The notes under the pieces: model-generated
What the model was told of the DNA's origin: nothing
What the model saw: the letters and a program-made list of their open reading frames with translations, nothing else
Database searches by the model: none
Shown: in pieces, positions 51,646 through 59,694 of the stretch
Layout: every line of letters begins with the position of its first letter
Numbering within the stretch: the stretch's first letter is position 1
Origin: RUG572 sp051884915
GTDB lineage: Bacteria; Verrucomicrobiota; Kiritimatiellia; RFP12; UBA1067
DNA length: 64,000 nucleotides
Direction: 5' to 3'
Assembly: GCA_051884915.1 (NCBI GenBank)
Contig: JBJEWF010000028.1
Span: forward strand, 1-64,000
Made by a program: the position numbers and the translations under genes

Positions 51646-54600
51646 CCGCAGATAGAGCATCGTGCCGGAGAGGCCTTTGAGGACCAGGGCGTTCGCCGCC
51701 GCGTCGACGGCAATCGCCGCGCCGGCGGAGGACTCGGCCGCGCGCGTCCAGGCGGGCGCGCCCGTCAGCGTCGCCGCGCGCAGGATCTCCGTGCGGCGCA
51801 CCGTCACCTCCTCGGGGCGCGCGACCGAATAGAGGAGCGCGGACGGCAGCGACAGCGAGCCCAGCACCGTCAGCGTGTCCGCATGGCCCGATTCGTCAAC
51901 CGTCGCGCCGACGACCGCGTTCTCCGCGAACACGAGATTCGTCACCGTCACGCCCCGGAAGTTCGCGGCGTTCCATTCGCCGCCCGCCGCCACGGCGACG
52001 TCGCCGAGAACGACGTCGTCCGCCGCCGCCGTCGCCACGCCGCGCACCGTCACGCCCCGGCCCTCGACGACGACGTGCGCCGCGTAGGCGGGAATGCCCG
52101 CATCGACCGTGAACGACGTGTCCGCGCCCCGCATCGTGAGCGTGCCGAGCAAAATCCGGTTCGCGGCGTTCGTCGGCATCCACTTGTCCGCCAGGTAGCG
52201 CTGCGTCGCGCGCACCTCGGCGTCCGTCAGGCGGTTCGTGTAGATCAGGATCTCCGCCAGGTCCTGCCCGCCGTTGAGCCGTCCGTCGGTGGCGTTGTAG
52301 CACGAGGCCAGCCAGAGGGCGCACGGCGTGAGATTGGCGGCGTCGTCGGCTTCGGAAAGCCGCCACGAGACGAGATCCCAGGCGCCGCCCAGACCCGTCT
52401 TCGTGCCATCCACCTCCATGCCGTTGATCCAGGTGGTGCCGCCCTTCACCAGTCCGTCGCGATCCCTCGCCTCGTCCCAGAGGGGGTCGGACGCGACGGC
52501 GCCAAAGGTGGTGTCCGCCCCTTGTCCGCGATGGAAGCAGCGTTTGCCGTTGGACTGCTGCGAGTCGCCCAGCAGAAAGCCGCCGCCGTTGCGACTGCCG
52601 ACCATCCAGAACACGGTGCGGATGTTGGTCTGCAGCGCGTTGAACTGCAGCATGCGGTCGTCGCCCGCCCGCTGCTTGTTCGAATCCGCCATCACGCCGA
52701 AATCGACGAACGGCCGCCCGTCGAAACCCGTCGCGTTGTAGAGGGGGTATTTCCGGACGTAATCCGCGTAGACCGGAGCGCCGCTCCGGCGGTCGGACCA
52801 TCGGGAGATGGACGTGCCGCTCTTCGTGAAGGAGGACTCCACCGACGCGTCCAGCCACACCGCCGGCACGCCCGCGGGCTGCAGTTTTCCGCCCGGCGCC
52901 ACCTGCACGCCACCCGCCGCCACCGTGAGATCGAACGCCGAACCCGCAATGGACGAGACGACGAGCGTGCCGTCCCCCGTCTTCTTCGCCGCCGCGCCCC
53001 CGAGAGACGGGAACGACGCCGTGCCGGCAACCACCCCGATCGACCCCGTCTCGACCGTCACGGACTCGTTGGCGAGCGCGACGCCGCCGGCCAGTTCGAG
53101 ATTGGCGCCGGCGAGCGCGAGCGTCCCCGTCCAGTCCGGCATGGACGCCGTGGCGCGGAGCGTGCCGTCCTTCCCCGTCACCGCAAGCGAACCCGCGCCC
53201 GTCCACACAGGGCCCAGCGTCACGCCATACGCCCCGATCTCAAGCGTGTTCGTGCCGCGCAGTTCGCACGAAATCCCCTCGCCGACCAGCGTGAGATCCG
53301 CCGCCGCCGTCACGGCGGCGTCCTCGAACCGGACGGAGGAGAACGTAGTGCCGTTGTTGCTGGTCAGGCCCTTCGAGGTCACGAACACCCCGCCCACGAC
53401 TTCGACGGACGCGGTCGCCGTCGGAGCGTAGGCGACGTAGAACGGCTGGCGGCTCCCGTATTTGAAGACGCCGCCCGCGGCGACCCGAAGGCGTCCCACG
53501 GCGCAGTTTCCCTGCCCCAGCGAGATGTGGAATCCCTCTTCGAACTCCACCTCGCCGCCCGGCCCCACCTCGAAAACGCTCTCGACGCCCGAAGCGGTCC
53601 CCACGTGCAGACCGCGGCCGGTGGTCGTGCGCTTCGCCAGCACTTTCGCCCCGTCGCGCACGATGAGCTGCCGGCCGTTGCCCTCCACGCCGAAATAGGC
53701 GCTGAACGTGAAATCGTTCTTCTCGATCGCCGCGCTGCCGCCCTGGACGAAGAGCTCGGAACTGTCGACCGGAAATTCGCCGCCGCCCGCGAACACGAGC
53801 AGTCCCGGACCGGACGGACGGCATTTGCCGTTGTTGTTCGTGTACTTCCCGGCCAGCGTCGCCGTCTTGCCGGCCGCCACCGCGAGTATGGTCGCCGCCG
53901 TCTGGGTGATGGGGACCTGCAGCGTCGTGTCCGCATCGAAGCGCAACGTGCCGCCGGCCAGCGTGAGCGGCGTCGCCAAACCGCCGCCGTCCGAAATGAC
54001 GAGCGTGCCCGCGCTCTCCGTCTTCAGGGCCGTCGTCACGATGCCGCCGGCCGCAATCCGCATCGTTCCCGCGCCCAGCGCCAGTTCGCTCCAGCCGAAG
54101 GTGCCGCCGTTCGTCACGCAGATCGTGCCCGCCGCGGCGAGCGTCAGCTCGCCCGCGCCCAGCGACGCCCCGTTCTCCGCCTGCAGCGTGCCGCCCCACA
54201 CCTCGAACGAGTTCCGCAGCACCGTGCCCGATCCCGTCGCGGTGAACAGTCCGTTCGACACCACCACCGTGTTCGCGCCCGCGGCGCCCGTCACGCGCAG
54301 CGTGCCGCCCAGCACGAAGATGCGTCCCGCAAAGTCCTCCGCGCCGGCGAGTTCAAGCGTGCCGTCGCCCTCCTTGTAGAAGTCGCCCTCGCCCGTCAGC
54401 GCCGTCACGGAGAACGTCCGCCCCTCCGCCACCGCCAGACACGGCGGCAGACCGGACGAAGCGGACGTGTCGACGGCCGCGGAGGAGCCGTCCGCAAAGG
54501 CGACGCACCGCGTGCCGCCGACCTTCGACGCGTCGTAGTTCTCCGTCGTGTCGAACTGGACGATGCCGGAGCCGGACGTTTCGACCACGCACCCCTCGGG

Positions 54601-56139
54601 AATCGCGGCCGGCGAAGCCAGCAGCAGCACGCCGTTCGTGACCGCGATCGTCGAACCGGAATAGTCCCCGAGCGAATCGATCCGCACGTCGCCGGGCGAG
54701 GCCCAGGCCCATTCCGTCCCCTTCAGCGAAGAAAGGCGGAGCAGTCCGCCCTTCTCCGCGCCCAGGGACAGGGCGGACGAAGACGCGTCCAACGTCTGGA
54801 CCGTGAGCGCCGTCCCCGCGCCCGCCCAGACGCTTCCGGCGGCCTCGGACCCCAGCCGTGACACGACATCCGTCTCGAAGCTGGCGTCGTCCAGCACCGT
54901 CCAGACCGCGTCCGCCAGCGGAACGACCTCGCCGCCGGCCGTCGCGTCGAGTCCCGCCCGCAGCGAACCCGCCGAGACGACCACCTGCCCGCTGAATTCC
55001 GTCGCCGAGCCGGCGAGCGTCAGCTCGCCCGCCGTCCGCTTCTCGAAGGTTCCCGCACCCGCGAACGCATTCGGCAGCGTGCCGGACGCCGGCAGCACGA
55101 CCGTCGTCCCGTCCGCCGCCGTCACCGGGCCCGTGCCCGCCGCGCTTGCGCCTGCAATCTCCAGCGTGCCCGCCTTCACGTCCACGCCACCCGTGAACGT
55201 CCGCTGCCCGGAGACCAGCGTCATCTTCCCGGGGCCGGTCTTCACGAACGCCGCGGACACGTCGCTCCCCTCCACGCCGCCCGCGGAGAACTGGAGTTCG
55301 CACCCCTCCGCGACCTCGAAGGTCATGCTGGAGATGGTCAGTTCCGGGCTTGCCGAACCGGCAATCTGGGACGGGCTGCCCTCCGTCTGCGTGCCGTCCA
55401 CGACGATGCGCGGAATGCCGAGATACTGCTTGAACCCGTAGTCGGAGAGGGTGATGCTCGCGCCGTTCCGCAAATAGAGCGTCGAGGCCAGCATGCCGTC
55501 GGTGCAGTTCTTCCCGTCATGCATCCCGCCGAAACTCGCGCGCGAACCGGTGCCATCCAGAATCAGAGCGGGACTGCCGAGTTTCGCCGACGAGTCGCTC
55601 GCCATGGAGAGGATGGCCGGCGCGGTGACGCGGATGGTCGTCGTGTCGGGCAGTTCCGCCTTCGCATTCCAGCGCAGAACCGTGCGTCCCGTGACCGTGA
55701 GCGTCACGCCCTCTTCCGTCGTGAGGGAACGATTCCCGTCCAGACAGATGAGCGGCGACAACTCAGTCGTCACGGTGTGCCAGGTCTGATCCACCGCGAG
55801 GTGGATTCCGCCGCTGTTGCTGAAGTTGATTTCGCCCTTGCCGCAGTTGACGATGCCGCCCTTGCCCAGAGTGAGCGCACCCGCGCCGGTCAGCGTCCGT
55901 TTGGTGGTTGTGGTCCACTCGATGCCCTCCGCGCTCACGTCGCCGGGCAGGGTGATGCGCACGTCGCCCAGCACGGCGGTCGCGCCATCGCTCCACGTCA
56001 CGGTGGCGCCGCTCTCGTCCTGCCACACGTCCGCGTCGAGCCAACTGCCGCCATCGACCCCGATGTAGGTCAACTGCGCGGCATCCAAGGGCATCGCGGC
56101 CAGCATCATGGCGCCCAGCAACAGATTCCCCAACTTCAT
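51643..56139 (-). CDS. giant secreted autotransporter-repeat (PATR-like) protein with LamG-like domain
   Basis: The 1498-residue protein has a signal peptide (MKLGNLLLGAMMLAAMPLDA) and a long beta-helix-like region with many autotransporter-associated beta-strand repeats, such as FVKTGPGKMTLVSGQRTFTG, KAGTLEIAGASAAGTGPV, FYKEGDGTLELAGAEDFAGR and AAKKTGDGTLVVSSIAGSAF. A LamG-like part lies at about 1130-1350 (VPAVWLDASVESSFTKSG, LAEILIYTNRLTDAEVRATQ). No C-terminal barrel, PEP-CTERM or LPXTG motif is seen, so its surface anchor is unknown. It may bind glycans or host surfaces. A 13-base G run on the coding strand lies about 150 bases before the ATG. Confidence 0.88.
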   Translation of the reverse strand: MKLGNLLLGAMMLAAMPLDAAQLTYIGVDGGSWLDADVWQDESGATVTWSDGATAVLGDVRITLPGDVSAEGIEWTTTTKRTLTGAGALTLGKGGIVNCGKGEINFSNSGGIHLAVDQTWHTVTTELSPLICLDGNRSLTTEEGVTLTVTGRTVLRWNAKAELPDTTTIRVTAPAILSMASDSSAKLGSPALILDGTGSRASFGGMHDGKNCTDGMLASTLYLRNGASITLSDYGFKQYLGIPRIVVDGTQTEGSPSQIAGSASPELTISSMTFEVAEGCELQFSAGGVEGSDVSAAFVKTGPGKMTLVSGQRTFTGGVDVKAGTLEIAGASAAGTGPVTAADGTTVVLPASGTLPNAFAGAGTFEKRTAGELTLAGSATEFSGQVVVSAGSLRAGLDATAGGEVVPLADAVWTVLDDASFETDVVSRLGSEAAGSVWAGAGTALTVQTLDASSSALSLGAEKGGLLRLSSLKGTEWAWASPGDVRIDSLGDYSGSTIAVTNGVLLLASPAAIPEGCVVETSGSGIVQFDTTENYDASKVGGTRCVAFADGSSAAVDTSASSGLPPCLAVAEGRTFSVTALTGEGDFYKEGDGTLELAGAEDFAGRIFVLGGTLRVTGAAGANTVVVSNGLFTATGSGTVLRNSFEVWGGTLQAENGASLGAGELTLAAAGTICVTNGGTFGWSELALGAGTMRIAAGGIVTTALKTESAGTLVISDGGGLATPLTLAGGTLRFDADTTLQVPITQTAATILAVAAGKTATLAGKYTNNNGKCRPSGPGLLVFAGGGEFPVDSSELFVQGGSAAIEKNDFTFSAYFGVEGNGRQLIVRDGAKVLAKRTTTGRGLHVGTASGVESVFEVGPGGEVEFEEGFHISLGQGNCAVGRLRVAAGGVFKYGSRQPFYVAYAPTATASVEVVGGVFVTSKGLTSNNGTTFSSVRFEDAAVTAAADLTLVGEGISCELRGTNTLEIGAYGVTLGPVWTGAGSLAVTGKDGTLRATASMPDWTGTLALAGANLELAGGVALANESVTVETGSIGVVAGTASFPSLGGAAAKKTGDGTLVVSSIAGSAFDLTVAAGGVQVAPGGKLQPAGVPAVWLDASVESSFTKSGTSISRWSDRRSGAPVYADYVRKYPLYNATGFDGRPFVDFGVMADSNKQRAGDDRMLQFNALQTNIRTVFWMVGSRNGGGFLLGDSQQSNGKRCFHRGQGADTTFGAVASDPLWDEARDRDGLVKGGTTWINGMEVDGTKTGLGGAWDLVSWRLSEADDAANLTPCALWLASCYNATDGRLNGGQDLAEILIYTNRLTDAEVRATQRYLADKWMPTNAANRILLGTLTMRGADTSFTVDAGIPAYAAHVVVEGRGVTVRGVATAAADDVVLGDVAVAAGGEWNAANFRGVTVTNLVFAENAVVGATVDESGHADTLTVLGSLSLPSALLYSVARPEEVTVRRTEILRAATLTGAPAWTRAAESSAGAAIAVDAAANALVLKGLSGTMLYLR

Positions 56140-56224
56140 GTTCGTCTGCTCCACCTTCTGCCTCCTACCTTTTGCCGTCGGGAAGTCTGCCCGCCGTTCG
56201 CGCACAAAACCCCCAGCGATTCAA

Positions 56225-56253
56225 ATTTTGCCACATATCGGACGCCGAATCAA
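56225..56253 (-). promoter_or_regulatory. candidate promoter of the giant surface-protein gene
   Basis: On the minus strand: -35 TTGATT (56253-56248), 17-base spacer, -10 CAAAAT (56230-56225). The region is much richer in A/T than the rest of the window. A second TTGATT lies at 56283-56278 without a good -10. Confidence 0.4.
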
Positions 56254-56289
56254 GAAAAACACGAAAAATATCCTGTAAATCAAGATCAT

Positions 56290-56302
56290 CCCCCCCCCCC
56301 CC
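56290..56302. repeat. 13-base homopolymeric C tract (G on the coding strand)
   Basis: Thirteen consecutive C on the plus strand, 37 bases upstream of the candidate -35 and 150 bases upstream of the ATG of the giant surface protein. It is in an A/T-rich gap (56220-56335). Tracts this long slip readily in replication, which is a known basis of phase variation. Confidence 0.85.
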
Positions 56303-56377
56303 GACAGATAAAATCTAGAATTAAAATCGAGAATCCGCCGGGACCGAAGGCGTCCGCGCATCATGATCCGCCCCCGT

Positions 56378-57481
56378 TCAGATCCGTTCCAGCCGATAGG
56401 CGCGCGTGCCGAGTTTCATGCGCGCGCCTTCGGCGACGGCATCCTGCCAGCGGGTGGCGGGATGCATCGTGGTGAACAGATCGCCCTTCGTGTCCCTGCC
56501 GGCCAGACAGCAGTTCGGCAGAAGGGGCGCGGCATTGCAGAGGTCGGCGCACGCCTGGTCGATGGCGACCGGATCGAACGACGCCGCGATGCCGATGTCG
56601 CCGATCAGCGGAACGTCGTTCATGGGATGGCAGTCGCAGTGCGGCGAGACGTCGCAGATGAACGACACGTGGAACGAGGGCTTGCCGCGGACGACGGCGG
56701 CCGCATACTCGGCGATCTTGCCGTGCATGACCGTGCAGGGCTCGCCGAAATCGCTCTGGATGGCGTCGCGGTTGCAGGCGCCGATGCAGCGCCCGCATCC
56801 CACGCATCTGCCGGGGTCGATGGCGGCCTTGCGGTTCTTGACCGTGCAGGCGCCGTGCGCGCATTCGCGCGTGCACGCGCCGCAGCCGATGCAGAGTTCC
56901 GCGTTGACCTGGGGATGGACGGACGAGTGCATGGCCTTCTTGCCCGCGCGGGACCCGCCGCCCATGCCGAGGTTCTTGAGCGCCCCGCCGATTCCCGTCA
57001 TTTCATGGCACTTGACGTGGGTGAGCGAGATCACGGCGTCGGCGTCCACCAGCGCGCGGCCGATGTAGGCCTCCTTCACGTACTTGCCGTCCGGCACCGG
57101 CACGGCCACGTCGTCCGTTCCCTTCAGGCCATCCGCAATCAGAATGTGGCAGCCCGTCTGGAACGGCGAAAACCCGTTTTCATACGCCGCCGCCAGATGG
57201 TCGAGCGCGTTCTTCCGCCGCCCCACGTAGAGCGTGTTGGCGTCGGTCAGGAACGGGAGACCGCCGCGGGACCTGACGAAATCGACCAGCGTCTTCGCCC
57301 AGTTCGGCCGCAGATAGGCCAGACACCCCGGTTCGCCGAAGTGCGTTTTGACGGCCACGTACTTGTCCGCCAGATCCAGGTCGCCCAGTCCCGCCGTTTT
57401 CAGCAGGCGCGTGAACTTCTGCTGGAGATTCTCGGCGTCCGAACAGCGGAAGTCGGCGAAGTAGACAGTCGATTTTTCCAT
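56378..57481 (-). CDS. DUF362-type protein with two ferredoxin clusters
   Basis: The 367-residue protein has the DUF362 body (VYFADFRCSD, KYVAVKTHFGEPGCLAYLRP, LTDANTLYVGRRKNALDH, DADAVISLTHVKCHEMTGI) and an inserted 2x4Fe-4S ferredoxin (CIGCGACTRECAHGA and CVGCGRCIGACNRDA), followed by CDVSPHCDCH and GDIGIAASFDPVAIDQA. Such proteins are common in anaerobes, presumably as cytosolic electron carriers or oxidoreductases; the exact reaction is unknown. There is no signal peptide. It starts 21 bases after the DUF5696 copy 2 stop. Confidence 0.85.
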   Translation of the reverse strand: MEKSTVYFADFRCSDAENLQQKFTRLLKTAGLGDLDLADKYVAVKTHFGEPGCLAYLRPNWAKTLVDFVRSRGGLPFLTDANTLYVGRRKNALDHLAAAYENGFSPFQTGCHILIADGLKGTDDVAVPVPDGKYVKEAYIGRALVDADAVISLTHVKCHEMTGIGGALKNLGMGGGSRAGKKAMHSSVHPQVNAELCIGCGACTRECAHGACTVKNRKAAIDPGRCVGCGRCIGACNRDAIQSDFGEPCTVMHGKIAEYAAAVVRGKPSFHVSFICDVSPHCDCHPMNDVPLIGDIGIAASFDPVAIDQACADLCNAAPLLPNCCLAGRDTKGDLFTTMHPATRWQDAVAEGARMKLGTRAYRLERI

Positions 57482-57502
57482 CTCGGCGTTCCTGTCGGGT
57501 GT

Positions 57503-59299
57503 TCAGTCCCGCACGAGCCAGTCCTCGGCGGAGACGGTGACGCCGTCGACGGCGACGGGCGTCCGGTTGTAGTTGACGTAGATCCGCGTCCGGTTCGAGT
57601 AGGTCGTCCGGAAGACGCCCGGAGCCAGCTCGTCATGCCCGTCCATGTAGACGTACTGCAGCTTCCACACCTTCTGGTAGGCGTCCACGCCGCGCTTGAC
57701 GTGGGCGACGGACCGGACGAGCTGTTCGTCGGTCCCGCATTCCAGATCGACGTCGCCCATCCAGTTCGCGCCCTTGCCCGGCGTGAGGAAGTTCGCGTAG
57801 AAATAGAAACTCGGCCGCCCTCCGAACTCGATCGTCTTCAGTTCGCTCGGCCGCCCCTTGATCTGGGCGTTGACCGTCGTCGTGTAGGGGTTGGAGAGGA
57901 TGATGCCGTTGTAGACGAGCTGGAACATCGGCACCAGACGGTCGACCAGACCGGCGTACGTGGACTCCTCGAACGGCCGCGCGAACGAGACGTAGAGCAC
58001 GTAGTCGAGCTGGCCCGCGTTCTGGTCGAAGGACCCTTCGCTCGAAATGCCGCCAAACGTGTCGCGCCCCAGCTGCAGGATGTGGCTGACATACGCGGCG
58101 CTCTCGCGCTCGTTCAACGGGTGGCGCGGATCCGGACAGGCCTCCGCGCCCACGCAGCTGTAGACGTCCAGATAGTGGAGGCCCCTGAAACCCAGCGCCC
58201 GGACCATCGGCATCTGCTGGAGGGCGAAGCGCTCGTAGGCGCGCTTGGGGCAGATCGTGTACATGCGGCCGCCGCCCCAGGTCGTCTTGCCGCGCCGAAG
58301 CGTTCCGTCGGCGTTCTTCTCGCGGATGTATTCGGCATCCCAGGCGTCGGCGATCAGATAGGCGTCGCGGTGGTTGCAGTGCGCCACCACCTGATAGCCC
58401 AGATCCTGCGCGTGGCGGATGGCCGCCTTCAGCTTGTCCTCGCCGCCCAGCGCCGGCTCCACGGGAAAGATCTGCGGCCAGCGGCCGTCATGCCCGCCCA
58501 CGTTCCAGCCCACAAGGCAGAACTCGGCGCCGCCGATGCCCTGGCGCTTGAATTCGTCCGCGATCTGCCGGAACCGGTCGAACGTGACGACCGGCTTCAC
58601 GGGCGGCTCGTTCTTGACCGTCTGCTCGGGTTCCGGACTCGGAACGGGCTTCCACGCATGGCGCACGCGGATCTCCGGCCATTGCGCGGCATACTCCAGC
58701 AGCGGCTGCGCCTTGATCCGTTCGGCCAGCGGCACGACCGCCTTGCGCGCCAGCTGGTACGCCCGGTAGGCGCGCGCCATGCCCGCATACGTGGCGTCCG
58801 CTTCCGCCAGCCGGATGAAATCGACGGCGGGATCCTCGTAGACGTTGCCGTCCATGTTGAAATCCCAGGCCATCGAAAGCACGTATTCGCCCTTCTTCAA
58901 TTCGGCCGTGACGGAAAAGTTGTAGGGCATCCCCTTCACGATGGCCACCCAGGACTCCTGCGGCGTCTTGAGCCCGAAAAACGCCATCTGCGAACGCCCG
59001 ATGCGGCGCACGCCGTCCTTCGCCCGCGGCCGGAACGTGCCCAGCTCGCCATTGCCGTTGACCCAATAGCCGTCCGTGCCGGCCGGGATGGGCGAACCCG
59101 GACAGACGATCCGGATCGACTTGACGCGCGCCGGAAGCGCACGCCGGTCCATCCGGAACGACCGGCGGCCGTCCGCCTCGCGCAAGGCAACCGCCCGGGA
59201 CGTCCCGGCGCCGTCCACCGTTGCGATGTCGACCATCACCTCGGCCGCAGCGCCTGTCCAGCATACGGCCGCCATCAACACGTTCGCCCAGATTCTCAT
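57503..59299 (-). CDS. secreted DUF5696-like (glycosidase-like barrel) protein, copy 2
   Basis: The 598-residue paralogue of the gene at 13961-15802 has a signal peptide (MRIWANVLMAAVCWTGAAA). Shared blocks are AYRAYQLARKAVVPLAERIK, LVGWNVGGHDGRWPQIFP, GYQVVAHCNHRDAYLIADAW, GFRGLHYLDVYSCVG, SSEGSFDQNAGQLDYVLY and GRPSFYFYANF. The acidic residues in YLDVYS and SSEGSFDQ align with those of copy 1 and may be catalytic. A glycan-degrading role outside the cytosol is the best inference. The promoter -10 ends 6 bases before the ATG, so the mRNA should be leaderless. It is followed by the DUF362 gene. Confidence 0.7.
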   Translation of the reverse strand: MRIWANVLMAAVCWTGAAAEVMVDIATVDGAGTSRAVALREADGRRSFRMDRRALPARVKSIRIVCPGSPIPAGTDGYWVNGNGELGTFRPRAKDGVRRIGRSQMAFFGLKTPQESWVAIVKGMPYNFSVTAELKKGEYVLSMAWDFNMDGNVYEDPAVDFIRLAEADATYAGMARAYRAYQLARKAVVPLAERIKAQPLLEYAAQWPEIRVRHAWKPVPSPEPEQTVKNEPPVKPVVTFDRFRQIADEFKRQGIGGAEFCLVGWNVGGHDGRWPQIFPVEPALGGEDKLKAAIRHAQDLGYQVVAHCNHRDAYLIADAWDAEYIREKNADGTLRRGKTTWGGGRMYTICPKRAYERFALQQMPMVRALGFRGLHYLDVYSCVGAEACPDPRHPLNERESAAYVSHILQLGRDTFGGISSEGSFDQNAGQLDYVLYVSFARPFEESTYAGLVDRLVPMFQLVYNGIILSNPYTTTVNAQIKGRPSELKTIEFGGRPSFYFYANFLTPGKGANWMGDVDLECGTDEQLVRSVAHVKRGVDAYQKVWKLQYVYMDGHDELAPGVFRTTYSNRTRIYVNYNRTPVAVDGVTVSAEDWLVRD

Positions 59300-59305
59300 G
59301 GACCC

Positions 59306-59314
59306 ATTATAGCA
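59306..59314 (-). promoter_or_regulatory. extended -10 promoter of the DUF5696 copy 2 gene, leaderless type
   Basis: TGCTATAAT on the minus strand (59314-59306), 6 bases before the ATG at 59299. The T7 run before it is the U-tract of the tRNA terminator. Confidence 0.62.
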
Positions 59315-59343
59315 AAAAAAGACTCGACGCGTCCGCATCGAGT
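59314..59343 (-). terminator. intrinsic terminator of the tRNA unit
   Basis: A 10-base stem (arms 59322-59331 and 59334-59343, one G-U pair) is followed by C and seven T on the minus strand. It lies 8 bases after the tRNA-Met 3' end and merges with the next promoter. Confidence 0.8.
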
Positions 59344-59350
59344 TTGAAAT

Positions 59351-59427
<77 letters not shown>

Positions 59428-59445
59428 ATCTGGTGCTTCCCGAAA

Positions 59446-59522
59446 TGGCGGGCCTGACAGGAGTCGAACCTACAACCCTCAGATTCGTAGTCTGATGCTC
59501 TATCCAGTTGAGCTACAGGCCC
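59446..59522 (-). tRNA. tRNA-Arg (ACG)
   Basis: A 77-base cloverleaf with encoded CCA (59448-59446): acceptor GGGCCTG/CAGGCCC, D arm GCTC-GAGC, anticodon stem TCAGA/TCTGA with loop CTACGAA (anticodon ACG, read as ICG), T arm GTAGG-CCTGT. It precedes tRNA-Met by 18 bases in the same transcript. Confidence 0.95.
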
Positions 59523-59540
59523 TTACGGAAAACGGCACTT

Positions 59541-59569
59541 ATTCTACCACACCTTCCGGACCTGCGCAA
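59541..59569 (-). promoter_or_regulatory. promoter of the tRNA-Arg/tRNA-Met unit
   Basis: On the minus strand: -35 TTGCGC (59569-59564), 17-base spacer, extended -10 TGG-TAGAAT (-10 at 59546-59541), then 18 bases to the tRNA-Arg 5' end. The gap 59570-59694 holds a 6-base GCCGGC/GCCGGC hairpin (59660-59674) and otherwise nothing recognised. Confidence 0.65.
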
Positions 59570-59694
59570 GGGGGGATTTCGAGATTTTTCACTTTAGGCG
59601 GAAAGGGCAAAACAGCGGCAGCCGTTCCGCGAAAGAGGGACCGCATTGCCCTTCCCGCCGCCGGCAGAGCCGGCCCTTCCGGCGCGCGGCCGTT

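Noticed and set aside
56378..57481. Role of the DUF362 protein in a mobile or secretion system
   Set aside because: Neighbours give no support; the motifs only show a ferredoxin-containing DUF362 protein.
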